From Desulfocapsa sp. (GTDB lineage: Bacteria > Desulfobacterota > Desulfobulbia > Desulfobulbales > Desulfocapsaceae), in assembly GCA_030145625.1 (NCBI GenBank), contig JAQYVF010000004.1, positions 1 through 64,000 of the forward strand: a stretch of 64,000 nt of DNA, read 5' to 3'. The number at the start of each line of letters is the position of its first letter. The stretch's first letter is position 1. A model generated the notes under the pieces. It was not told where the DNA came from. It saw only the letters and a list, made by a program, of their open reading frames with translations, and searched no databases. Below are positions 35,624 through 43,528 of the stretch, one piece after another. Both the position numbers and the translations under genes were made by a program.

Positions 35624-35764
35624 GGCTACCTTGCAAAATTGCTTTTTTCCCCAAACTCTTCGTTATGAGGAAAAATTTATCCTCGGAATATCAAATATAT
35701 GCCTGCGGTAAAATTTTCCTCATGCCTCGATTTTGAACGAAAATTCTAATTTTTCAAGGTACCC
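35624..35764 (+). mobile_element. 141-bp MITE-like element, copy f
   Basis: A full-length copy from GGCTACCTTGCAAAATTGCT to TAATTTTTCAAGGTACCC with identical TAAT flanks (35620-35623 and 35765-35768). It sits in the divergent region between the cNMP-binding gene and maf and could influence promoters on both sides. Confidence 0.92.
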
Positions 35765-36047
35765 TAATGTTGATGAACAGGTTGGAGGAAGCTGAATCAT
35801 TTGTATGTGTGCCCTGCCATGGAAGGCAGCTAAGGTGAGCTTCATCCTCACTGTACAAGATATATTGAGTATACGAAGAAAAAGAGATTTTTCCATCATT
35901 TTTTTGTAAAATAGTAACTGATATTTTTTACAATGGTATTGTGTGTCTGATTGTAACCACCTTGATGAGAAATGTGAGCTCATTCACCACAACCATTTTC
36001 CGGATCTTGCAAAAAAAAACAGTATACTTTTTTATCGTGAAGCCAAT

Positions 36048-36644
36048 ATGAATCCAATAGTTGTTAATACGGAAGAAATAATTCTGGCCTCAGGGTCCCC
36101 TCGCCGGCGTGCCTATTTTGAGGATCTTGGGCTTGTGTTTCGTGTGGTGTCTGCCGATATTGAAGAGAGGCTTAAACCCGGTGAAATGTCTCTTGCCTAT
36201 GTAAAACGACTGGCACAGGAAAAGGCCAGGGCCGTGGCAGATGAAAACTCGAAGAGTTGGATTGTTGCAGCTGATACCGTGGTCTGTTTTAACGAAATGG
36301 TGTTGGAAAAGCCTGATAATGAGCAACAGGCGCTGAAAATGCTCATGCGGCTTGCCGGAAATGATCATCTGGTGCGAACTGCGGTCTGTCTTATTAATCT
36401 GAGTCTGTCTGTCTGCGAGGTCGTAGCAGTGACCAGTCGTGTCTCTTTCTGGAGTTTTAGCGAGGAACTGGCATGGGCCTATGTGCAAAGTGGAGAGCCA
36501 CTTGATAAGGCAGGAAGTTATGGTATCCAGGGGAAGGGAGCTTTTCTTGTTCGAGAGATTCGGGGCTCTTATTCAAATGTCGTTGGCTTGCCTCTTTTTG
36601 AGTTACTGGAAATGCTGAACAGGCATGGAGTGATCGTTTCTTAA
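36048..36644 (+). CDS. maf: Maf-family nucleoside triphosphate pyrophosphatase
   Basis: A 198-residue Maf-like protein. Signature segments are ILASGSPRRR at 12-21, IVAADTVV near 73-80, and DKAGSYGIQGKGAF near 155. Known Maf proteins hydrolyse dTTP/UTP or modified nucleotides to monophosphates and can block septation when overproduced. The DKAGSYGIQG form is that of the YhdE (dTTP/UTP) class. ATG 36048 gives the standard length; a longer frame upstream has no conserved residues. It is monocistronic. Confidence 0.88.
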   Translation: MNPIVVNTEEIILASGSPRRRAYFEDLGLVFRVVSADIEERLKPGEMSLAYVKRLAQEKARAVADENSKSWIVAADTVVCFNEMVLEKPDNEQQALKMLMRLAGNDHLVRTAVCLINLSLSVCEVVAVTSRVSFWSFSEELAWAYVQSGEPLDKAGSYGIQGKGAFLVREIRGSYSNVVGLPLFELLEMLNRHGVIVS

Positions 36645-36965
36645 AAGAACTCTTTTCTTGATGGTAGCCTGACGATAAAGCTGTGTACATTTGCGTTTCT
36701 GATTACCACTGCAGCTTCACGGCGCCCCATTTTGATGCGCACGGCGCACACTGGGCAGTTGAGTGTTGGCGGTAATTAAATTTGAATTTAAGGGGCTTTC
36801 TTGACTTTTTTTGAGATTGAGGGTTAGCTAAGTAAGATAGGGGAAAATTTCATGTTTTTGTTATATTAGCCCCTTTGTAAAGAGAAGGGGCGCAGGTGTT
36901 TTGGTCAAAAGTCCTCTTGCAGTCAATTAGTAATAATATCACTACGTGACAACTCGGTGTGTTTT

Positions 36966-39900
36966 ATGACAAATGTCGACAGTCAACGGGACGGTCTGGA
37001 AGCTTTAAAGCTGATGAATGCAGCGACTACTGCTCTTCGGCTTTATCCAGAGCAGTCTGTCAAGGTATCGGACGCCATCGAAAAAGCTTATCAGGGAGCA
37101 AAGTCTTTTTTACGAAAACATGAGTTGTTTCGTTTTTCTCTCCAAGACGGGTCTGCCCTGTTGCAGGGAGAACCAGTTGACAAACGCACCCGGGAACACC
37201 TCAAGCTTCTGACATTTAATGAGCAGTTACGTAAACTGGAACTGCCTGAACTGGTTTTGAGAAAAGGATTTGACAGAAAGACCTTTAAGGAGATGCTCTC
37301 CGTTTTTTCAGCAACGCCGGAACAAGTTAATAAAGCAGGAGGTGGCAGAGGGTTTGTAGAGCAACTGGGCCTGATTGATAATTTTCCGGAACAGTTTATC
37401 CCTGCCGGTGAGGATGAAGAGGAAAAGAAGCGAAAGGAAAGGGTAGAGCGGGCATTGACGGAGTTGTCACAGGGAGGGGTGCGCCGGGAATATATCCTCT
37501 ACCTGCTGGGCAAAAAGAAAGAAGAAAAAGTCGGAGTGGAGCTGCAGCAAATTTTTCAAACTCCTGAGAAAGCCATCCGTATTATTGCCTCTGCAACATA
37601 TTCTCTCCTGCAACGCCTGCAAAAAGATAACATCGTTGTTGTTTCTCCTGTTTTTTCACAGATGGTGGAGAAGGTCGGCTCGTTTTTGGAAGAAGAACAG
37701 TACACTGAGATTGCCACCAAGACTGCGGCCCTGCTTGGTCCTCATTTAGATGAAGCCTCTCTTCTTATGTTTGTTTGTCAGGAGTTTCCACCTCCTTTTG
37801 GTGATTTTTTCTATAATGCACAGGTCAATTTTATCGACTCCACTCCTTTGAAAAATTTGATTCAATGGATGCGGGAACAGGAGGAAAGAGGAGGGGGAGG
37901 CAATAAAAAGCTGATTCCGCAATTGATGGTTTTGAGCAATGCCCACGAGCGGTTAATGACAACTCCTCGCGGTAAACAGCTTCAGGCTATAGTAGCCACG
38001 AAGGAGATCCTGGAACAAACTGAGCAGGGCAGGAGGGGGAAAAGGGTACAGACCGGTATTACCGCCCTTGCCAAAGGGGAAATGGAGAGTCTGAGGAATG
38101 AGGAAGTCCGTCTTAATCTTCCCGCCACCATTGAAAAACTCCTAAGCAACGATAAAGAGCCACTGGCGGCTGCCATTATCCAGAATTTGGTAATTGGTTT
38201 GAAAGAAAAGGAAAATACACTTCGTCCTTTTCTCGCCCAGACCATTGGAGGCGTGGCAGTAAAGCTGGCAGCTTTGGAGCGTTGGGATTGGCTGGAAAAG
38301 CTTTCCCCTGTCTGCCTGGCCTGGATCCGTGAGGCAGAGGTCGCTGATCGGAGCTATGAAAACTATATCACGGCCCTGCAGGCTGTGATGAGTCATGCCT
38401 GGAAAATCGGCAATGATGATCTGGCTGAGCGTATTTTGAATGTGTTTTTTCATATTCGTTCAGGTGGGTTGGAAAAATCGGAAGCCATACAGACCCTTGT
38501 TGGACATATTCAGGATAAGGGTGTTGACCGGGCGATTTTACAATCTTATCTGGAGAGATGTTTCGTTAAACCGGTTGATGAGATGATATGCAGGAAAATC
38601 TCCATGCAGGGACCTGTTGCGGCCAGGTTTATGCTGGATGCTTTGCTCGCCTCAGAGAGTCGCTCCGAGCGCATCAGATTGTTAAAGATCCTCAGTGGAA
38701 TGCAGAAACAGCTTCCTCCAATTCTTCTTGAGCGTCTTCCTGAGCCCATGCGATGGTATGGAAAACGGAATCTTATCAGATTGCTGGCTGAAACGGGTTC
38801 TGAGAAAGACGCAGAGGCTGTTCTCGAGTATATAGCACACGAAGACCTGCGGGTTGGGCAGGAGGCCCTGAGCTGTATTGTAAGAATTGGAGGGGACTCC
38901 ACCCGGCAATACCTCCTGCAAATTCTTCCTTTGGCCAGTGTTCGATTCAAAACTCATGCGGTTAAGGCTTTAAGACCTTTAGCGGATGATACAATAGTGG
39001 CTACGTTGATTGAGCTCCTTGAGGAGTGTGAGCTGTATCGCGGTGTTGAGAAAAAAATACTGGTTATCGAAATTTGTAATACCCTTGCTGTTACCGGAGT
39101 TGCAAGTGCGATTCCTGTCCTTCGGGAAATTGTTGACCGTCGTGACAGACAGCTGGGAAAGGAGGGTGTTCAAGCCGCGAAACAGGCCATCTCCTTGATC
39201 CAGGAAAAGATCAGAGTCGACATGATCCGGAATCAGGCACAGGGGCAGGAGAGCCAGGGTGGTGAAGAGCAGATGCGGAAGACGCAGGTTTCTGGTGCTC
39301 ATTCCGTTACAGAGTATGAGTGTGTTACACCGTACCCTGACGAAAAAAAGGTGTATGCTTACCTGCGGCAGGATAAAAAAGAAACTGCAAAACGAGTGTT
39401 GATTGAGCTTATAGAAAAAACAGCTCAGCTCAAGCAGTTTGATGATGCCGAGGCCCTGCGAATGCGACTTATTGACATCGATGCCATGGCATTGTCAGAT
39501 ATCATCAAGGCGGCAGAATTCATAGAAGAGGCGAAAAGCGGTCTTGTTGATCAAGATCATATAATACTCTGGTCTGATCTGTATGATCTTTTGAGCACTG
39601 AGGAGTTCAACACCTTTTATCTTGAACTTCAGCATGAAAAGTATCCATCTGAAAGTGTGATTGTGAAACAGGGAGATACGCAGTGGCGACTTTTCTTTAT
39701 TAATAAGGGAAGAGTGAAGCTTTTTTATCAGAACAAAGAGAATGAGACTCTGGTCAAGACATTGGGGCCTGGGCAGGTTTTTGGAGGAAGCTCATTCTTC
39801 GATGACTCAATCTGGACCCTTAGTGCCGCAAGTATGGGAGCTGTTGAACTTTCTGTCTTGCCCATAGAGAATATGGAGAAATGGGGAGAGGTGTATCCGA

Positions 39901-40328
39901 CCCTGGAACCCAAGCTCCAGGAGTTCTGTATGCGTTTTGATCAGGTGAGTGATTTTTTTATGACTTCCGGGGTTGACCGTCGGCAGGATCTTCGGCGTGC
40001 ACTCTCATGCTCTGTCACTACTGAACTGCTGGATAGTGAGGAAGAAGTCAATGAAACAAAATTTCGGGGTGAGGGGAGTGATATCTCTGCAGGAGGGCTA
40101 TCTTTCTTCGCCAAAATTTCTCAGAGAAAACATGCACGTCTCCTTCTTGGCCGTCATGTCAAAATTTCCTTTATCGGAACAACAGAAGATGTCTTGGAAA
40201 CGAATGTTTCCGGAATCGTCGTGGCTGTACGTTCTCATCATTCTGTGGATCTTGGACGTTCTGTTCATATCTGTTTTGATCAGCCCCTCAAGAAAGATGA
40301 ACTGCAGGCCCTGATTGATGAAAACTGA
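36966..40328 (+). CDS. Large HEAT-repeat/cNMP-binding/PilZ protein
   Basis: A 1120-residue cytoplasmic protein. The N-terminal 550 residues are helical without a recognised family. HEAT-like repeats run through about 550-760 (RLPEPMRWYGKRNLIRLLAE; DTIVATLIELLEECELYRGV). A cyclic-nucleotide-binding domain spans about 875-985 (ESVIVKQGDTQWRLFFINKG). A PilZ c-di-GMP-binding domain closes the chain (about 1004-1115) with RRQDLRRALS and DISAGGLSF, matching the RxxxR and D/NxSxxG motifs. One chain may therefore read two second messengers. The next gene, a primase-helicase, starts 63 bp later on the same strand. ATG 36966 is preferred to GTG 36957. Confidence 0.8.
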   Translation: MTNVDSQRDGLEALKLMNAATTALRLYPEQSVKVSDAIEKAYQGAKSFLRKHELFRFSLQDGSALLQGEPVDKRTREHLKLLTFNEQLRKLELPELVLRKGFDRKTFKEMLSVFSATPEQVNKAGGGRGFVEQLGLIDNFPEQFIPAGEDEEEKKRKERVERALTELSQGGVRREYILYLLGKKKEEKVGVELQQIFQTPEKAIRIIASATYSLLQRLQKDNIVVVSPVFSQMVEKVGSFLEEEQYTEIATKTAALLGPHLDEASLLMFVCQEFPPPFGDFFYNAQVNFIDSTPLKNLIQWMREQEERGGGGNKKLIPQLMVLSNAHERLMTTPRGKQLQAIVATKEILEQTEQGRRGKRVQTGITALAKGEMESLRNEEVRLNLPATIEKLLSNDKEPLAAAIIQNLVIGLKEKENTLRPFLAQTIGGVAVKLAALERWDWLEKLSPVCLAWIREAEVADRSYENYITALQAVMSHAWKIGNDDLAERILNVFFHIRSGGLEKSEAIQTLVGHIQDKGVDRAILQSYLERCFVKPVDEMICRKISMQGPVAARFMLDALLASESRSERIRLLKILSGMQKQLPPILLERLPEPMRWYGKRNLIRLLAETGSEKDAEAVLEYIAHEDLRVGQEALSCIVRIGGDSTRQYLLQILPLASVRFKTHAVKALRPLADDTIVATLIELLEECELYRGVEKKILVIEICNTLAVTGVASAIPVLREIVDRRDRQLGKEGVQAAKQAISLIQEKIRVDMIRNQAQGQESQGGEEQMRKTQVSGAHSVTEYECVTPYPDEKKVYAYLRQDKKETAKRVLIELIEKTAQLKQFDDAEALRMRLIDIDAMALSDIIKAAEFIEEAKSGLVDQDHIILWSDLYDLLSTEEFNTFYLELQHEKYPSESVIVKQGDTQWRLFFINKGRVKLFYQNKENETLVKTLGPGQVFGGSSFFDDSIWTLSAASMGAVELSVLPIENMEKWGEVYPTLEPKLQEFCMRFDQVSDFFMTSGVDRRQDLRRALSCSVTTELLDSEEEVNETKFRGEGSDISAGGLSFFAKISQRKHARLLLGRHVKISFIGTTEDVLETNVSGIVVAVRSHHSVDLGRSVHICFDQPLKKDELQALIDEN

Positions 40329-40390
40329 TTCCTTTCGGGACTCGCAGTCCTGATGTGTGTTGAATATAATTTTTCAAGAGATCGAGAAGT

Positions 40391-42181
40391 ATGGATCAGA
40401 ATGAAGCTATAGCAAGTCTCTACCTTCGCAATCTTTCCAATCCGCAAGTTGAAAAAAATTTTCTCACTGCTGATTGTCCTTTTTGCCGAGAAAAAGGGTT
40501 CGACCCCCATGGGCGGGTAGTGGTTTTTCTCAAGAAAGACGGTTTTTTTCATGGCTATTTTCGTTGCCTGAATCGTTGCGTCCCCGGAGGGTTTCCCCTT
40601 TGGTTTGCCAAGCTGTCTGGACTTGATCCGGCGCAGGTGCCTGGTTTTGATCCGGATCGGGAGCCCTTACTGAAAAAGACCGATTATCCCGTTACAAATC
40701 TGAACCAGGAAATCAAGTCCTATCGGGACAGCATGACAAGCGCTTTGCTGGCACGTTTTCATGAGGCCGGAGTAGGAGAAAATCTTCTGGCCGAACAACT
40801 TGTCGGATTTAATGGTCGTTATCTGGTCTATCCCTATATTCAGGATGATGGAAATTGTTATGCGGCTCGATGTGTTTTTCCAGGCCGACGAGAAGATTTT
40901 TTCTGGCATGGTGACGAGAATATATTTGGAGAGAAGTCTCGGATTTTTAACGTTCAGGATATCGGCTATTGCGAAAATGGAAGTCTCTTCCTCTGTGAGG
41001 GAGAAGACAATCTCCTCACACTCAAGCAATTGGGCTATCCCGGGGTTGCCGTACCTGACTACCAGAATCTGGAAAATATTGATCCTGAGCAGTTTGCCTT
41101 TATTAACACCCTTTTTCTTGTCACTGAAAAAAGTGGTGAGTCTGAAATCAGTATGCGCAAGCTCGCCTCTCGTATCGGGTACAAAGTCCGTCCTTTCAGG
41201 TGGTCTGCCGGATTGCCGAATCATTATACCCTCTGGCAGCTGGCAAAGGACAAGGGAAAGAGTTTTCGTGTTGCTGTTTCTTCTATGATCAAGGCCTCTA
41301 AGGCCTTTTCCCCCTTTGCCACTCCAACAAGAGAACATGACCATTTCTTTGAGCAGCTATCCATGGAAGCGGGGGAGTCTTATGCCGCTTTGAGGTCAGG
41401 ATTTCCTCTGATGGATAAGGCCTTAGATGGTGTTCACGGAATTAATATTATTGGTGGTGCTCCTAAGTCAGGGAAATCCACGTTTATGATTCAGATGGCT
41501 ACAGAGATGGCCCTGCGGAAAATTCCGGTACTTTATTATGATTTTGAAAACGGCAGACAGAAAATTTATCAGCGAACTCTGAGTCGTCTCAGTAAATTGT
41601 CGACAGAAGCCATGCGGAAACATGAGCTGGGCGAGATGGAAGAGAGTCACTATCAGGACGCCTGTATGCGTTTTAAAGAGATGCTTACTTTTTTTCGAGT
41701 TATCAATGACAGGCAGGTGACTCCTGAAATCATGCGTCGGCATATCGACTTTATTCGTCATGAGACCAACTGTGAGTACACCGTTGTTGTCATAGACAGC
41801 CTCCATAAATTGCCTTTCAAGGATTTTTCCGAGCGCAGGACGGGTATTGATGCCTGGCTCAGACATCTGGAATCCATCCGTGATGAGCTGCATGTTTCCT
41901 TTCTTGTTATTTCTGAGCTTTCTCGAGGGAATGGCGGGAGCTATGCAGAAACTCCACACCTGGGCGTTTTTAAAGGTTCGGGTGACATTGAATACAGTGC
42001 TGATAATGCCATGGTTCTTTTTCCAGACTGGGATCCTTTGGCTTCTGTTTCTGAGCAGAAAAGGAAGAATAAGCTCTGGTTGGTTGCCAGTCGCGAGCAT
42101 AGTCCCGGGCTGGTTGCAGACTATGAGTTGGATTATCCTTACTGGGGGTTTGTTGAACGTGAAAGTCGGTCTGAAAAATAG
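40391..42181 (+). CDS. Phage-type primase-helicase (Toprim plus DnaB-like ATPase)
   Basis: A 596-residue protein in the style of T7 gp4 or plasmid RepA-type primase-helicases. A zinc-finger-like region is at 29-61 (DCPFCREKG and FRCLNRC). A Toprim-like segment (about 195-225) reads LFLCEGEDNLLTLKQLGYPG. The RecA-fold helicase has Walker A GGAPKSGKST near residue 355 and Walker B VVVIDSLHK near 464. No integrase, capsid or other phage gene is near, so this is not an obvious prophage. It follows the HEAT/cNMP/PilZ gene by 63 bp and may share its transcript. Its cellular role is unknown. Confidence 0.78.
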   Translation: MDQNEAIASLYLRNLSNPQVEKNFLTADCPFCREKGFDPHGRVVVFLKKDGFFHGYFRCLNRCVPGGFPLWFAKLSGLDPAQVPGFDPDREPLLKKTDYPVTNLNQEIKSYRDSMTSALLARFHEAGVGENLLAEQLVGFNGRYLVYPYIQDDGNCYAARCVFPGRREDFFWHGDENIFGEKSRIFNVQDIGYCENGSLFLCEGEDNLLTLKQLGYPGVAVPDYQNLENIDPEQFAFINTLFLVTEKSGESEISMRKLASRIGYKVRPFRWSAGLPNHYTLWQLAKDKGKSFRVAVSSMIKASKAFSPFATPTREHDHFFEQLSMEAGESYAALRSGFPLMDKALDGVHGINIIGGAPKSGKSTFMIQMATEMALRKIPVLYYDFENGRQKIYQRTLSRLSKLSTEAMRKHELGEMEESHYQDACMRFKEMLTFFRVINDRQVTPEIMRRHIDFIRHETNCEYTVVVIDSLHKLPFKDFSERRTGIDAWLRHLESIRDELHVSFLVISELSRGNGGSYAETPHLGVFKGSGDIEYSADNAMVLFPDWDPLASVSEQKRKNKLWLVASREHSPGLVADYELDYPYWGFVERESRSEK

Positions 42182-42276
42182 TAGTTTCCTTCGAAAAATG
42201 AGTACTTTTCTTTGGTAATTTTATCCCTGTTCCTGTATCGTTCTTCTAGGTAGTTTAGATGGTTGGTAATGGTTAG

Positions 42277-42300
42277 GTCTGCTCTGCTTTTTGAGCAGAC
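42277..42300 (+). promoter_or_regulatory. Leader hairpin before the dihaem cytochrome
   Basis: GTCTGCTC pairs perfectly with GAGCAGAC around TGCTTTTT. It lies 39 bp before the cytochrome ATG and could be the terminator of the helicase gene or part of the cytochrome leader. It does not match the c-di-GMP riboswitch consensus known upstream of cytochromes in relatives. Confidence 0.4.
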
Positions 42301-42338
42301 AAGTGTATAACTGACGTGTTTATTTTAAGGAGTAATCT

Positions 42339-43025
42339 ATGAAAAGAGTAGTATCGGCTCTGGCCGTCAGTCTGGTGTTTTTTGCTGTGCAAAATGTCCA
42401 GGCCTTTAATCCGCAGGGTGGAAATGCTCTTTGGGGAAAATATGCCATTCAAACGTGTCGATCCTGTCATAAAGAAAAAGGTCTGACTGCGCTGGATCCT
42501 CATGAGCGGAGCAGGGAGCAGTGGGAAGATGTTTTTGCCGATGATTATAAAAAATTGAGAGAGATGTCCCATGACTTTACTGCGGTGGGAATAAATGACA
42601 GGCAACTGGAAAATATCTATCGCTATCTGGTGGAGACATCGGCAAAAAATGCTTCTGCAACATCCATGGCAACATCATCTGCGGCAAAAAGAGAAAAACC
42701 GGCTCCTGCTGCCAAAAAAACCACGGCCACTTCCAGGCAAAAATCTGACAAGAAATTTGATATGGCTGCCGGTGATCCCGGAAAAGGTCGCTATATATTT
42801 CGTAAGTGCCTGAATTGTCATAAGAAGAAAAAAGTTCCCGTTGTTTCTCCGGGTGACCGGACCAAGAAGGCCTGGGATCGTTTCTTTGCCAAGGATTTCA
42901 GGAAAATTAAAAAGGCGATGCCTGATTTTGATACCTATAAATATACCGTTTCTCAGATGGAGCATCTGCATCAGTTTCTTAGAAAATATGCCCTTGATGC
43001 CGATAAGCCAAAGACTTGCGAATAG
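42339..43025 (+). CDS. Periplasmic dihaem cytochrome c
   Basis: A 228-residue protein after AAGGAGTAATCT. The signal peptide is residues 1-22 (VQA). Two homologous c-type modules each hold one haem: CRSCH at 40-44 and CLNCH at 157-161. They are joined by a Lys/Ala/Thr-rich linker (about 100-140). Both modules share the pattern of haem, charged loop, W and a long helix (QWEDVFADDYKKLREM and AWDRFFAKDFRKIKKA), showing internal duplication. Its role is electron transfer in the periplasm; the donor and acceptor are not evident. A strong terminator follows. Confidence 0.88.
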   Translation: MKRVVSALAVSLVFFAVQNVQAFNPQGGNALWGKYAIQTCRSCHKEKGLTALDPHERSREQWEDVFADDYKKLREMSHDFTAVGINDRQLENIYRYLVETSAKNASATSMATSSAAKREKPAPAAKKTTATSRQKSDKKFDMAAGDPGKGRYIFRKCLNCHKKKKVPVVSPGDRTKKAWDRFFAKDFRKIKKAMPDFDTYKYTVSQMEHLHQFLRKYALDADKPKTCE

Positions 43026-43047
43026 AAATTCTTTTTGAGCTCATTTT

Positions 43048-43081
43048 AAAGCCCCCTTCCTGCAGGAAGGGGGCTTTTTTT
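43048..43081 (+). terminator. Rho-independent terminator
   Basis: AAAGCCCCCTTCC pairs with GGAAGGGGGCTTT around TGCA and is followed by T7. It lies 22 bp after the dihaem cytochrome stop codon. Confidence 0.95.
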
Positions 43082-43159
43082 GTTGGGAAAGAGGGTTGAC
43101 GATTTGCTGTTTCACGCTGTAACTGTCTCAGTCAGGTAAATAGCAAAAGAGAGTGGTTA

Positions 43160-43339
43160 GGGCCTGTAATGAAATAACATGACCAATCTTACATCTTATC
43201 TTCTGGCCAGGTTTGAATGCGGCTCAGTCGCAAAATCCTCAACATAGCTCTGCTATGCCTGTGGTTTTACTCAATCACCGCCTCCAAACCTGGCTCAAAT
43301 CTAAGCGTAATATCAGTCATGTTATTTTCTTGCAGTCCC
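43160..43339 (+). mobile_element. 180-bp inverted-repeat element, copy 2
   Basis: It has the same length and structure as 14481-14660: GGGCCTGTAATGAAATAACA at the left, AGTCATGTTATTTTCTTGCA then GTCCC at the right, and TTA on both flanks. About ten single-base differences separate the two copies. It lies between the dihaem cytochrome terminator and the end of the cytochrome-rhodanese gene. Confidence 0.88.
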
Positions 43340-43528
43340 TTAGTGTCGGCATGGGTCGGCTTAATCCGGGAATGATCTATCCCGTGATGGGAGAGATCCT
43401 CTGTACTTCTTCACCGCCTTTGACGGCTGTGTCAGTTTGCAGAGGACTCTTCATCACAGAGTACCCTGAAATTCACCGCAGATTAGATTCTCATCTGCGG
43501 TGATAAATCGGTTTCTGTGTCTGGGTTG

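Noticed and set aside
40391..42181. Primase-helicase as evidence of a prophage
   Set aside because: No integrase, structural, lysis or regulator genes lie nearby, and both flanks are ordinary chromosomal genes.
42180..42338. c-di-GMP riboswitch upstream of the dihaem cytochrome
   Set aside because: The leader has a simple hairpin but lacks the conserved GEMM core; the same holds for the leader of the cytochrome at 20328-21482.
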